Of a stretch of 46,772 nucleotides of DNA, positions 1 through 9,263 are shown in pieces. Below the pieces are notes generated by a model. That model ran no database searches, had not been told where the DNA came from, and worked only from the letters and a program-made list of their open reading frames with translations. Position numbers and translations under genes: made by a program. Position 1 is the stretch's first letter, and every line of letters starts with the position of its first letter. The stretch is taken from assembly GCA_964495085.1 (NCBI GenBank), contig CAZBUK010000024.1, positions 1 through 46,772 on the forward strand. Reading direction: 5' to 3'. Source of the stretch: CAZBUK01 sp964495085 (GTDB lineage: Bacteria; Bacteroidota; Ignavibacteria; T3Sed10-11).

Positions 1-252
1 CTGACGGTAGAAGATGTGAACCGGGCTATTAAGCGCCACCTGCAATCGAAGCATATCGTCATTGCCGCTGTTACGGACGACGGGGAAGCATTCCGCGACG
101 CGCTTCTGAGTAACGCACCCTCCCCGATCATATATGCAAATCCGAATGTCGAAGCATCGATTCTCGCAAAGGACGCGGCCGTTCAGGAATTGATGCTGAA
201 TTTCAATCCCGATCGGATCCGGATTATTCCGGCAGGCGAAATGTTCGAGTAA
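1..252 (+). CDS. M16-family zinc peptidase, C-terminal end (partial)
   Basis: The reading frame is open from the first base of the window and stops at 252, so only the last 83 residues of a gene that begins outside are present. The start of the fragment (LTVEDVNRAIKRHL) is the phrase usually found near the end of the C-terminal domain of M16 (insulinase/pitrilysin-like) peptidases, and the remainder (about 60 residues ending in PAGEMFE) also suits an M16 C-terminus. The catalytic HxxEH domain would lie upstream and cannot be checked. The next gene starts 2 nt after the stop, so the two are probably co-transcribed. The family call rests on a short segment only. Confidence 0.6.
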   Translation: MTVEDVNRAIKRHLQSKHIVIAAVTDDGEAFRDALLSNAPSPIIYANPNVEASILAKDAAVQELMLNFNPDRIRIIPAGEMFE

Positions 253-254
253 AA

Positions 255-1220
255 ATGAAATACAGACTATTTGGAAGAAGCGGTTTAAACTTTTCCGAGA
301 TCGGCTACGGTGCATGGGGTATCGGAGGTTCGATGTGGCAGGGTTCGGACGATCAGCAGTCGCTCGAAGCACTGAACGCGGCAATCGACCGGGGAGTCAA
401 TTTCATCGATACCGCGCTCGCATACGGGAAGGGGCATAGCGAGCGGCTCATATCAAGATTGCTCCATGAGCGGGATGAAGAGATATATGTCGCGACGAAA
501 ATCCCCCCGAAGAACGGCATATGGCCGGCACGACGGGGAATTCCCGCGAGCGAGGTGTATCCGCCCGACTATCTGCTCAGCTGCACCGAAGATAGCCTTC
601 GGAATCTCGGTATCGAACGTTTAGACCTGCAACAGCTCCATGTATGGCAGGATGAGTACCTGGATCAGTTCGACTGGCCTTCAGGAATTTTAAAATTGAA
701 GGAACAGGGGAAGATCAGGCTCTTCGGGATTTCGATCAACGACCATGCTCCCGAAACGGCTCTCAGAGCGGTCGAAACAGGAGTGGTCGATTCGGTTCAG
801 GTCATCTATAATATATTCGACCGGTCACCGGAAGACCGGCTATTTCCTCTCTGTCTGAAAAATAATACGGCGGTAATCGTACGGGTTCCGTTCGACGAGG
901 GTTCGTTGACGGGGAGCGTCACACCCGATACGGTCTTTCCCGAACGCGACTGGAGAAACAGGTACTTTAAAGGGAGTCGAAAACGGGAGGTATGGGAACG
1001 TGTAATAAACCTGAAACCCCTGGTCGGAAATGAAGCCGGCTCTCTTGCGGAACTCGCGCTGAGATTCTGCCTGAGCAATCCGGCGGTTTCGACGGTCATT
1101 CCCGGGATGCGTACGGTAAGGAATGTCGAGGCCAATTGTAGTGTCTCCGATGGAAGGATTCTCACCGCCGGACTCCTCGACGAACTGAAAAAACATATAT
1201 GGTATCGTAATTTCTATTGA
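255..1220 (+). CDS. Aldo/keto reductase
   Basis: 321-residue protein of the aldo/keto reductase superfamily, a cytosolic NAD(P)H-dependent carbonyl reductase with a TIM-barrel fold. The usual tetrad is visible: Asp52 and Tyr57 in FIDTALAYGKG, Lys82 in VATKI and His129 in QQLHVW. The cofactor-binding end is also present (FCLSNPAVSTVIPGMRTVRNVEAN). Length is normal for the family. The N-terminal pattern FGRSGLNFSEIGYGAWGIGG resembles the YajO/IolS-like group; the substrate cannot be read from sequence. It starts 2 nt after the upstream peptidase fragment and lies 53 nt before hutI, so it may be part of the same transcript, but a role in histidine degradation is not implied. Confidence 0.9.
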   Translation: MKYRLFGRSGLNFSEIGYGAWGIGGSMWQGSDDQQSLEALNAAIDRGVNFIDTALAYGKGHSERLISRLLHERDEEIYVATKIPPKNGIWPARRGIPASEVYPPDYLLSCTEDSLRNLGIERLDLQQLHVWQDEYLDQFDWPSGILKLKEQGKIRLFGISINDHAPETALRAVETGVVDSVQVIYNIFDRSPEDRLFPLCLKNNTAVIVRVPFDEGSLTGSVTPDTVFPERDWRNRYFKGSRKREVWERVINLKPLVGNEAGSLAELALRFCLSNPAVSTVIPGMRTVRNVEANCSVSDGRILTAGLLDELKKHIWYRNFY

Positions 1221-1273
1221 TGCAAACTTCACGCGCTGCGACGGTTACCAGAAACTGAACGAGCTTCCTCCGA

Positions 1274-2542
1274 ATGTCTCAATCCATTCAACAGATGACC
1301 GTGATCAGGAATATCCGCCAAGCGGCTACGCCGGTGGCGGCCGGTACGCGCGTACTCCGGGGGAGATCGATGCGGCGGATCGAGACGATCGACAATGCGG
1401 CAATCGTCGTCAGAGGGGTGAATATTGAATGGATCGGGAAAAACACGACTATTCCGTCCGGTTATCTCGATAACGCTCAGACCATCGACGCCACGGGACT
1501 CGTCGCTCTACCCGGTTTCGTGGATATGCATACGCATCTCGTGTTCGGAGCGACGCGGGAAGCGGAATTTTCCATGCGATGCTCGGGAGCAAGCTATCAG
1601 GAGATAGCAGAGCAAGGGGGAGGGATTCAGAATACCGTCGGCAAGACCCGGGCGGCGGATAAATCGTTGCTTCTGAAAAAAGCCACGAAATACCTCGATA
1701 GCATGCTTCGCCATGGTACGACGACGGTGGAGATCAAAAGCGGTTACGGATTGACCGAGCGCGATGAAATTAAAATACTCGAAGTTGTCCGCGCGCTTCA
1801 GAACGACCATCCGTCTACGATCGTCGCAACGTTCCTGGGCGCTCACGCGATTCCCCGGGAGTTCGCCGAGAATACCGAAGGGTATATCGCTCTGATCATC
1901 GAACGGATGATCCCCTACGTCGCCTCCAAAAACCTCTCTGCGTTCTGCGATGTGTTCTGCGAGAACGGATACTTCAGCCGTGAGGATTCGAGGCGGATAC
2001 TGGATACGGGGAGACGATACGGACTCACCCCCAAAATTCACGCCGATGAGCTTTCGCCTTCGGGCGGAGCCGAGCTCGCGCTGGAAGTCGGAGCCGTCAG
2101 CGCAGATCATCTTGAATACATCGACGATATTACAATAGAGAAGTTCGGAAGGTCGGATGTCGTTGCCGGTCTGCTTCCCGGAGTATCGTTCAATCTCGGG
2201 CATGCGTATGCTCCCGCACGGAAGCTGATCGATGCAGGCGCCGCGGTTGCGCTCGCAACCGATTTTAATCCCGGCTCCTGCATGTCGTATTCGGTTCCCC
2301 TCATGATGACTATCGCCTGCACCCAGATGAAGATGACTCCGGAGGAGGCATTGACTGCATCGACCCTGAACGCGGCCGCCGCGCTCAATCTCTCCGACAC
2401 CGTCGGAAGTCTGGAACCGGGTAAACGGGCGGATATTGCGCTGCTGCGGATTCCGGGTTATACCTATCTCCCCTATCATTTCGGCGAAAATCACGTCGCC
2501 GCCGTAGTGAAGGACGGCATTTGGCTCGAATACGGATCATAA
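1274..2542 (+). CDS. hutI: Imidazolonepropionase
   Basis: 422-residue metal-dependent amidohydrolase that opens 4-imidazolone-5-propionate to N-formimino-L-glutamate, the third step of histidine degradation. Metal ligands and active-site residues fit HutI: His86 and His88 in GFVDMHTHLVFG, His191 in LGAHAIP, His256 in KIHADELS, His279 in SADHLEY and Asp330 in ATDFNPG. No clear ribosome binding site precedes the ATG at 1274. An ATG at 1295 is an alternative, and one at 1370 has a GGGGGAG upstream, but the residues between 1274 and 1370 match the normal HutI N-terminus, so the late start is unlikely. ftcD follows 21 nt downstream. HutH and HutU are not in the window. Confidence 0.95.
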   Translation: MSQSIQQMTVIRNIRQAATPVAAGTRVLRGRSMRRIETIDNAAIVVRGVNIEWIGKNTTIPSGYLDNAQTIDATGLVALPGFVDMHTHLVFGATREAEFSMRCSGASYQEIAEQGGGIQNTVGKTRAADKSLLLKKATKYLDSMLRHGTTTVEIKSGYGLTERDEIKILEVVRALQNDHPSTIVATFLGAHAIPREFAENTEGYIALIIERMIPYVASKNLSAFCDVFCENGYFSREDSRRILDTGRRYGLTPKIHADELSPSGGAELALEVGAVSADHLEYIDDITIEKFGRSDVVAGLLPGVSFNLGHAYAPARKLIDAGAAVALATDFNPGSCMSYSVPLMMTIACTQMKMTPEEALTASTLNAAAALNLSDTVGSLEPGKRADIALLRIPGYTYLPYHFGENHVAAVVKDGIWLEYGS

Positions 2543-2563
2543 ACACCGAGGACTGAATCTGCC

Positions 2564-4261
2564 ATGCGAAAAATAATCGAATGCGTCCCTAATTTCTCCG
2601 AAGGGCGTGACAAAGCAATCATTGACGCAATTGCGGAGAGCATAAGCGGAACGCCGGGGGTAACCTTGCTGAATGTCGATCCGGGAGCATCGACAAACCG
2701 GACCGTTGTTACCTTCGTCGGAGATCCGGGGAGCGTTGTTGAAGCGGCGTTTCGCGGTGCCAAAACCGCCTATGAACGCATCGATATGACCGGACACCGG
2801 GGTGAACATCCGCGTCTGGGGGCGGTCGACGTCGTACCCTTCGTCCCGGTCTCGGGGGTTTCCATGGAAGAATGTGTTGCGCTCTCAAAACAGTTCGGCA
2901 GACGCGTCGGAGATGAACTTGGAATTCCCGTGTATCTCTACGAAGACGCGCAGACCGCACCGCACCGGAAAGCGCTCCGGCAGATTCGCGCCGGTGAATA
3001 CGAAGGATTGAAAGAGAAACTCGGAAAATCCGATTGGAAACCCGACTACGGCCCGTCAAAATTCGTTCCGGCATCGGGTGCGACGGTGACCGGCGCACGC
3101 TTCTTTCTGATCGCGTACAACGTGAACATACTCGGAACAAAAAACCAGGCCCATCGGATTGCGCTCAACATTCGGGAACAGGGCAGAACGGTTAATTCGA
3201 AAGGCGGCAAGAAAATTCAGGAAGCCGGGAAATTGAAAGCCGTCAAGGGAATCGGGTGGTACCTGGAAGAACACAACCTCGCACAGGTTTCGATGAATCT
3301 CGATAACTATCAGATCACTCCCCTGCACGTCGTCTTCGAGGAGATCATAAAGGATGCCGCCGAACTCTCCGTCGGCGTCGCCGGAAGCGAGATCGTGGGC
3401 CTCGTGCCGCTCGAAGCGCTTCTCATGGCGGCCGATTATTATATCGAGAAAGAGAATCTCTTCATTATCGATGAAAGATTGAAGGTCCGGCTTGCAGTCG
3501 AAAGACTCGGACTCTCTTCCATCTCTCCTTTCAATCCCGATAAAAAAATCATCGAGTATATGATTGCGGATGGGGACGGAGGTCCGCTCGTAAATCTTCC
3601 GGTGCGCCGGTTTGTAAGCGAGCTCGGGGCAAGGACCTCGACCCCCGGAGGAGGTTCGGCCGCCGCGCTTATCGGCGCAATGGGGGCTGCGCTCGGCGCC
3701 ATGGTCGGATGGCTGACATACGGCAGGAGAAAATTCGAACATTTGGATGCGACTATGCGTAGCGCTATTCCACCGCTTGTCGAGATCCAGGAAGCGCTGC
3801 TCAGGTCGGTCGACGAAGATACAAACGCCTTCAACGACTATATGCTTGCGCTCTCCATGCCGAACGACACCTCCGAACAGAAGGAAGCGCGGAAGGCCGC
3901 CATGCAGGAAGGTCTCAAGAAAGCGACGCTCGTTCCGCTTCGCACCATGGAGCTCGCCGACCGGGCGTGGGAGCCGATCGCAGAGATCGCCAGACTCGGA
4001 CAGTATACATCTCGGTCGGATGTCGAAGTCGGGGCCAAAGCGCTGGAGACTGCGGTATTCGGCGCACACCGGAACGTTATGATCAACCTGCCCCAGATCG
4101 CCGACGATACTTTCCGGAAAGAGGTGGAGTCCAAAGCGATGAAACTGCTTTCACGTGCGGGGACGCATCTGCAGGACATCAGCCACGAGATCGCCCGGAG
4201 GAAAGGCGATCATTCAGCTCCGCCAGAATCCGCGATAGAAAACGACGAGGATCGTAAATAA
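2564..4261 (+). CDS. ftcD: Bifunctional glutamate formimidoyltransferase / formimidoyltetrahydrofolate cyclodeaminase
   Basis: 565-residue fusion of the two folate enzymes that finish histidine degradation, passing the formimino group of formiminoglutamate to tetrahydrofolate and then releasing ammonia to give methenyl-THF. Residues 1-180 are the formiminotransferase N domain (IIECVPNFSEGRD, catalytic His82 in GEHPRLGAVDV), about 181-325 the second transferase domain, and about 345-545 the cyclodeaminase (FVSELGARTSTPGGGSAAAL). Many bacteria carry these as separate genes; the fused form is the animal-type arrangement and is also common in Bacteroidetes-like lineages. It directly follows hutI. 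Its last 48 bp overlap the 3' end of the convergent trkH gene. Confidence 0.95.
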   Translation: MRKIIECVPNFSEGRDKAIIDAIAESISGTPGVTLLNVDPGASTNRTVVTFVGDPGSVVEAAFRGAKTAYERIDMTGHRGEHPRLGAVDVVPFVPVSGVSMEECVALSKQFGRRVGDELGIPVYLYEDAQTAPHRKALRQIRAGEYEGLKEKLGKSDWKPDYGPSKFVPASGATVTGARFFLIAYNVNILGTKNQAHRIALNIREQGRTVNSKGGKKIQEAGKLKAVKGIGWYLEEHNLAQVSMNLDNYQITPLHVVFEEIIKDAAELSVGVAGSEIVGLVPLEALLMAADYYIEKENLFIIDERLKVRLAVERLGLSSISPFNPDKKIIEYMIADGDGGPLVNLPVRRFVSELGARTSTPGGGSAAALIGAMGAALGAMVGWLTYGRRKFEHLDATMRSAIPPLVEIQEALLRSVDEDTNAFNDYMLALSMPNDTSEQKEARKAAMQEGLKKATLVPLRTMELADRAWEPIAEIARLGQYTSRSDVEVGAKALETAVFGAHRNVMINLPQIADDTFRKEVESKAMKLLSRAGTHLQDISHEIARRKGDHSAPPESAIENDEDRK

Positions 4262-5659
4262 TTCCAGTCTCCCCATGATCATGCAGAGAGAGAGCGTAAT
4301 TTTCGAGAGGGGGTGAAGAGACTCGTAGGTCCCCATCGGACCGACGGTTCCGAATCCGGGACCGATATTCCCTAGTGCGGAGGCTGTAGCTCCGATCGAG
4401 GATATTATATCCAGGCCCGCTACTGCAAGTACGAATATCCCGCCCAGGAAAATAGTCAGGTAGAGAAACACAAAAGCCATAATCTCGTTCAATATATCCT
4501 GACCGACTGTCTGCCGGTCGAAGGGGAGGAGCACAATAGCTCTCGGGTGTAGTATCCTCTTGATCTCATGAACCGTATTTTTGAGCAGGAGCACAACGCG
4601 CACCACCTTTATTCCTCCTGAGGTAGATCCTGCGGAACCGCCTATAAGCATGCACACCAGCAGCAAAAACTGTACGGCAGGCGCCCATAATTCGTAATCG
4701 TACGATCCATATCCGGTTGTTGTCAGAATGGAAGCCACCTGGAACGCCGAATGTTCGAGTGCGGCCGGCCAGGAATCGAACGAAGTAATCCTGGTACTAA
4801 TGGTCACGATCAGTATACCGATCAGCAGAATCGTCGTGTACCATCTGAGCTCCGAGCTTCTCAGTAAGCTGTTGTAATCGCCGTGTATCCACCGGTAATG
4901 GAGCGTGAAGTTGATTCCAGCCAGAAACATGAAGATCGTTACGACAATATTGATATAGGACGATCCGTATGCGCCTATGGAAGTGTTCTTCACCGAGTAG
5001 CCGCCCGTTGCGAGCGTGGTCAGCGAATGACAGATCGAATCGAAGAACGGCATTCCCCCTGCGAGCAGGAGTAGTGCGAGAGCGACCGTCAACATTAGAT
5101 ACACACCCCATAACGCCGATGCGGTATCGCGAACGCGCGGACGGATCTTATCGATCGTAGGCCCGGTGACCTCGGTTTTATACAATTGCAACCCTCCTAC
5201 CCCGAGCAACGGAAGCAGCGCAACCGAGAGCACGATGATCCCCATGCCGCCGATCCACTGGATCATACTTCTCCAGAGCAGCAGACCATGATGAATACCT
5301 TCGACATCGGTGAGAATCGTTGCGCCGGTCGTCGTTATACCCGATACCGCTTCGAACCATGCGTCGGTTAACGTCGGGATCTCGCCGCTGATGTAGAACG
5401 GAAGCGCGCTCACCAGGGACATTGCAAACCACCCGATAAAGACGATGAGAAATCCGTCGCGGAAGGAAAATTCGACCTCCCTGTCGTAAAGAAATCGTCC
5501 CAGGAGACCGCCGATCAGCATGGAGCCGAGCGAAGCAATCAGAAGAGCGACTTTATCGGGCTCGTCATAGATGAACCCGACGGCCGTAGGGATCAGCATT
5601 GCCGCGCCGATGAACGACGCCAGATACCCTGAAATGCCGAATATACACCGGAAGTGCAT
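4214..5659 (-). CDS. trkH: TrkH-type K+ uptake channel subunit (canonical filter)
   Basis: 481-residue polytopic membrane protein of the TrkH/KtrB family, the pore subunit of a K+ uptake system gated by cytoplasmic TrkA. Four M1-P-M2 repeats are visible, with the expected glycine in each selectivity-filter loop: Gly112 in TTTGATIL, TLATGGYS near 218, Gly315 in TTTGYGSYD, and Gly432 in ALGNIGPGFG. It is the last gene of the rsmE-trkA-trkH-trkH operon and starts 6 nt after its paralogue ends. Its 3' end overlaps ftcD, which runs the other way. This copy looks like an ordinary K+ pore, in contrast to the upstream paralogue. Confidence 0.93.
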   Translation of the reverse strand: MHFRCIFGISGYLASFIGAAMLIPTAVGFIYDEPDKVALLIASLGSMLIGGLLGRFLYDREVEFSFRDGFLIVFIGWFAMSLVSALPFYISGEIPTLTDAWFEAVSGITTTGATILTDVEGIHHGLLLWRSMIQWIGGMGIIVLSVALLPLLGVGGLQLYKTEVTGPTIDKIRPRVRDTASALWGVYLMLTVALALLLLAGGMPFFDSICHSLTTLATGGYSVKNTSIGAYGSSYINIVVTIFMFLAGINFTLHYRWIHGDYNSLLRSSELRWYTTILLIGILIVTISTRITSFDSWPAALEHSAFQVASILTTTGYGSYDYELWAPAVQFLLLVCMLIGGSAGSTSGGIKVVRVVLLLKNTVHEIKRILHPRAIVLLPFDRQTVGQDILNEIMAFVFLYLTIFLGGIFVLAVAGLDIISSIGATASALGNIGPGFGTVGPMGTYESLHPLSKITLSLCMIMGRLELFTILVVFYRGFWRS

Positions 5660-5665
5660 GCTTGT

Positions 5666-7111
5666 TTATTTTTTCCAGAATGTGGGGGATACAATGAGAA
5701 GCAGCGTGAAAAATTCGAGCCTGCCCAGAACCATGCAGAATGCAAGCACCCATTTGCCGAACACGTGAACGTCGCCGTAATACCCGGTTACCCCGTCCGA
5801 GGTAAATCCGACTCCGATATTCCCGAGCATCGCCGCGACCGTGCCGAAGGCATCGTACATAGACATACCGAGGAGCATCATCACGAACGATGCAATGCCG
5901 AATGAAATCAGATATACCATAAAAAAGGAGAAGATTCTGCCGATCACTTCGGGAGAGAGCGCCCTGCCGTTCAACCGTACGGGAATCACCGCGCGCGGAT
6001 GCAGAAGTCGTCTGAATTCGGCAGCTGCCGCTTTTATCAGAACGATAATGCGCACGCTCTTCATCGCGCCGCTCGTCGAACCCGCGCATCCACCCATGAA
6101 CATCAGTAGAAAAAACAGGACGATGACGCCGGTGCCCCAGAGGCTGTAATCGGTATTGATATATGCGGTCGTCGTCGTCACCGAAATCACATGGAATATC
6201 GAATCGGTAATCAAACCTTCGCCGGCCGCGGTACCGGAAAAGAGCCTCAGCAGTATCACGATGATGCTTGCACCCAGTAATACCGCAAAATAGAATTTGA
6301 TCTCGGTTCCTTTCCAGAGGAGAGAAATATTGCCGCGAAGAATGCGATACTGGATCGCAACGTTCAATCCCGCGATGGTCATGAAGACGATGACGATCCA
6401 ATCGAAGTAAACGGATCCGTAATAAGCCAGGCCGGCATCTTTCGTCGAGCACCCCCCCGTCCCCATCGTGCCGAAAGTATGACAGAGCGCGTCGAAGAGA
6501 TTCATCCCCCCCAGCATCAGGAGCGCCGCCAATACCCCGCTTACTGCTGCGTATACCGTCCAGAGCAAAACCGCGGTTTGCCGGATGCGCGGGCTCAACC
6601 GCTCATGCGTCGGTCCGGGAACTTCGGCTTGGTACAACTGCATACCGCCGACGCCGAGGAGCGGGAGTATGGCGAGCGAGAGCACGATCATCCCCATGCC
6701 GCCGATCCAGTGAGCGAGACTCCGCCAGAACAATAACCCGTGCGGAAGCGATTCGACGCTCGTGAGAGTCGTTGCGCTCGTGGTCGTAAACCCCGAGACC
6801 ATCTCGAAAAAAGCATCGGTGAAATTATCGATTACCCCGGTCAGCATGAAGGGGACCGCTCCGACCCCGGCGAGAATGACCCAGCCAAGGCCAACCACCG
6901 CAACACCCTCCCGAATGCGCATCTCGTGGCGGTTCTTCCTGAACATAAAATAGAGCAGAAAGCCGACGGCAGAGGAAGTGAGCGAGGTCAGACCGAGAGC
7001 GCCCGCATCGCCGGATCGGTAGTAAAATGAAAAAGGGAGTGCGGTGGCCATGGCGATGCCCGCAAACAGCAGAAGGAATCCGATTACAGCCCCTATTGCG
7101 CGAAAATTCAT
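5666..7111 (-). CDS. TrkH-type cation channel paralogue with altered filter
   Basis: 481 residues, exactly the length of the downstream paralogue and clearly homologous along its length (shared GCAGSTSG/GSAGSTSG, HPRA, LLGVGG motifs). It belongs to the TrkH/KtrB/HKT superfamily of membrane cation channels. Two of the four filter glycines are changed: loop 1 reads TTTSATTL with Ser112 in the glycine position, and loop 3 reads TTTTAYINTDY with Ala316. Loops 2 (GTMGTGGCS) and 4 (MLGNIGVGF) keep theirs. In plant HKT transporters a Ser in loop 1 goes with Na+ transport, so a different ion preference is possible; that is inference. It lies between trkA (43 nt upstream) and the canonical trkH. Confidence 0.9.
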   Translation of the reverse strand: MNFRAIGAVIGFLLLFAGIAMATALPFSFYYRSGDAGALGLTSLTSSAVGFLLYFMFRKNRHEMRIREGVAVVGLGWVILAGVGAVPFMLTGVIDNFTDAFFEMVSGFTTTSATTLTSVESLPHGLLFWRSLAHWIGGMGMIVLSLAILPLLGVGGMQLYQAEVPGPTHERLSPRIRQTAVLLWTVYAAVSGVLAALLMLGGMNLFDALCHTFGTMGTGGCSTKDAGLAYYGSVYFDWIVIVFMTIAGLNVAIQYRILRGNISLLWKGTEIKFYFAVLLGASIIVILLRLFSGTAAGEGLITDSIFHVISVTTTTAYINTDYSLWGTGVIVLFFLLMFMGGCAGSTSGAMKSVRIIVLIKAAAAEFRRLLHPRAVIPVRLNGRALSPEVIGRIFSFFMVYLISFGIASFVMMLLGMSMYDAFGTVAAMLGNIGVGFTSDGVTGYYGDVHVFGKWVLAFCMVLGRLEFFTLLLIVSPTFWKK

Positions 7112-7154
7112 GCCTGTTCCAGAGCGGGTAAATATCCGGGATTTTTCGTCGGCT

Positions 7155-8501
7155 TCATTTCGAGCTGAAGAATCGCTCCACCTCTCTTATGGTCTTCGGC
7201 AGGGAAAATACCACAACGGTATCGTTCTCATTGATGTGGGATTCGCCGGTCGGGATTATCACTTCCCCGTTCCGGCTTACGCATCCGATGAGCGCTCCGT
7301 CCGGAAAGTGGAGATCCGAGAGTTTCTTTTTCGTTACGGGTGAATTTTTCTGAACCACCAGTTCGATGACTTCTGCGTCCACGCCGTGCAGAGTGGCGAT
7401 CGAAACGATATGTCCCTTCCGAACGAATTTTAATATCAGATTCGCGGCGGAAAGCTTTTTATTGATGGCGACGTCGAGGCCGATGGTTCCGGCCAGCGGG
7501 ATGTAATCGAGTTTATCCACGAGCGCGATCGACTTCGAAACACCGAGGTGTTTCGCCATAAGGCATGAGATGATGTTCGTCTCTTCATCGTTCGTGACCG
7601 AAATGAATGCGTCCATATCCATGATACCCTCGGTTGCAAGCAGATCGATATCGGTGCCGTCCCCCTCGATGACGAGCGCGTTCGAGAATTCGTCCGCGAG
7701 CCGCAGCGATTTGTCGTGGTTGGATTCGATCAGTTTGAGATTCACTTCCTTCTGAAGCATCGAGGTCACGTACCGGCCGATTTTCCCCCCTCCCAGCACC
7801 ATGATATCGTCGAACGATTTATCGTGCTTTCCCGCAAGCCGGAGCACTTCGGGGATATGGTCGGTATGAGCCATCACGAACACCTGGTCGCCCCGTTTAA
7901 ATACGTCGTTTCCCGACGGAACGATCGTCCGGAAACCCCTGCTGATCGCAACCGCGCGGAAAGTAATATGATGGAAATCCTTTACGAGATCCTTTAATTT
8001 CCTGTTGACGATGGGGCTTGTCGCATCCAGCCGTATCCCCAGCAGTTGAACGCGGCCGTCGGCGAATTCGAGGACGTCGGTCGCCTCCGAGCGTTTAATA
8101 AGTCTGACGATCTCCTGTGCGGCCACCAGTTCGGGATTGAGCACATAATCGACATGGAAGACCTCGGGAGAAAGTATGGATTTCGGGTCTGCGTATTCCG
8201 GATTGCTTAACCGTGCGACCGTGCGGTGGGCCCCCATCCGATGAGCAAGCAGAGACGTGATGAGGTTCACCTCGTCGTGCGCCGTAACGGATAATACGAT
8301 GTCGGCATGATCTGCGTCGGCGCGCTTCATCACCTCGGGACTCGTTCCGCTCCCCTCGAGCGCCAGCACGTCCAACTGCTCATTAACGCGCGCGATAACG
8401 CGCGAATCGTTGTCGATAATGATTATATCGTGATTCTCTTTTGAGAGAACGCGGCCGAGATGCATCCCGACCTCGCCCCCTCCCACAATGATTATCCTCA
8501 C
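7155..8501 (-). CDS. trkA: TrkA, cytoplasmic NAD-binding regulator of K+ uptake
   Basis: 448 residues, the length of a full double TrkA. There are two Rossmann (RCK/TrkA-N) domains, the first opening with IIVGGGEVGMHLG and acidic loop IIIIDND, the second with VLGGGKIGRYV near residue 235. Each is followed by a TrkA-C ligand-binding domain, the last one around 370-440. As a peripheral ring it would bind nucleotides and gate the TrkH pores encoded by the next two genes; one TrkA shared by two different TrkH proteins is implied by the layout. It starts 12 nt after rsmE ends, indicating one transcript. Confidence 0.95.
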   Translation of the reverse strand: MRIIIVGGGEVGMHLGRVLSKENHDIIIIDNDSRVIARVNEQLDVLALEGSGTSPEVMKRADADHADIVLSVTAHDEVNLITSLLAHRMGAHRTVARLSNPEYADPKSILSPEVFHVDYVLNPELVAAQEIVRLIKRSEATDVLEFADGRVQLLGIRLDATSPIVNRKLKDLVKDFHHITFRAVAISRGFRTIVPSGNDVFKRGDQVFVMAHTDHIPEVLRLAGKHDKSFDDIMVLGGGKIGRYVTSMLQKEVNLKLIESNHDKSLRLADEFSNALVIEGDGTDIDLLATEGIMDMDAFISVTNDEETNIISCLMAKHLGVSKSIALVDKLDYIPLAGTIGLDVAINKKLSAANLILKFVRKGHIVSIATLHGVDAEVIELVVQKNSPVTKKKLSDLHFPDGALIGCVSRNGEVIIPTGESHINENDTVVVFSLPKTIREVERFFSSK

Positions 8502-8513
8502 TTCTTTTCGCTC

Positions 8514-9245
8514 CTATACTTGATGATGCAACCTTATGCCCAGGATCGATGCCGATAGTACCAGTGCGGCAGTCTCTGAGCGCAGTCGCCTCGTTCCGAG
8601 CGAGACCGGCACCGCACCGTGCGATTCGGCAATTTTGATCTCGTTCTCCGTAAAACCCCCTTCGGGACCGACCAAAACCAGACACTTGCGCAGGATATCG
8701 CTGCCTCCATCCAAAGCCGCGGAAGCAGAAACCGGCGCGGTTTCATGTGCAATGTAGACTCTATCGTACGATTCCGAAACGGTCTCCACAAACCGATCGA
8801 ATTCCGCAACGGGCTTGATCTCTGGGAGAACCGATCTCCTGCACTGCTTCATTGCGGAAACGATGATTTTTTCGAGCCGCTCGAATCGCAGACGGTATGA
8901 TCCCGACCTGCCGGTCTTCAGGGGGAGAAATTCATGAACGCCGATCTCCGTCGCTTTTTCCACCAGCCACTCAAGACGGTTATGCTGTTTCAGGATCGGG
9001 AGCATCAGCGTCAGCTTGAGTTCCGCTTCGTTATAATTTTTATGTACTTCCTCAATCCCGCACAATGTCTCCGACGGCGAAATCGATTCGATCCGGCATT
9101 GATACGCCGTGCCCCTTCCGTCGACCGCAAGTATCCGGTCGCCGGTTTTCATCCGCATGACTCTCGAAATGTGGTGATGTTCCTCGCCTTTTATTATAAG
9201 CCGATCGCCGGTGATCATTCCGGGATGAACGTAAAAACTCTCCAT
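8514..9245 (-). CDS. rsmE: 16S rRNA (uracil(1498)-N(3))-methyltransferase
   Basis: 243-residue SPOUT-class methyltransferase that uses S-adenosylmethionine to methylate N3 of U1498 in 16S rRNA. The N-terminal PUA-like region has the family phrase GEEHHHISRVMRMKTGD, and the C-terminal knotted domain has LVGPEGGFTENEI followed by SLGTRRLRSETAAL, which forms the cofactor-binding knot. Length is normal. It is the first gene of the tight rsmE-trkA-trkH-trkH run and begins 18 nt after the BamA-like gene ends, so it may share that gene's promoter. No functional link between rRNA methylation and potassium transport is implied. Confidence 0.95.
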   Translation of the reverse strand: MESFYVHPGMITGDRLIIKGEEHHHISRVMRMKTGDRILAVDGRGTAYQCRIESISPSETLCGIEEVHKNYNEAELKLTLMLPILKQHNRLEWLVEKATEIGVHEFLPLKTGRSGSYRLRFERLEKIIVSAMKQCRRSVLPEIKPVAEFDRFVETVSESYDRVYIAHETAPVSASAALDGGSDILRKCLVLVGPEGGFTENEIKIAESHGAVPVSLGTRRLRSETAALVLSASILGIRLHHQV

Positions 9246-9263
9246 ATGCGTGTAAACACCGAT

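Noticed and set aside
1508..4069. Long minus-strand open frames (328 and 337 codons) opposite hutI and ftcD
   Set aside because: They are antisense to clear enzyme genes, lack recognisable domains, and are the usual result of codon bias on the coding strand.
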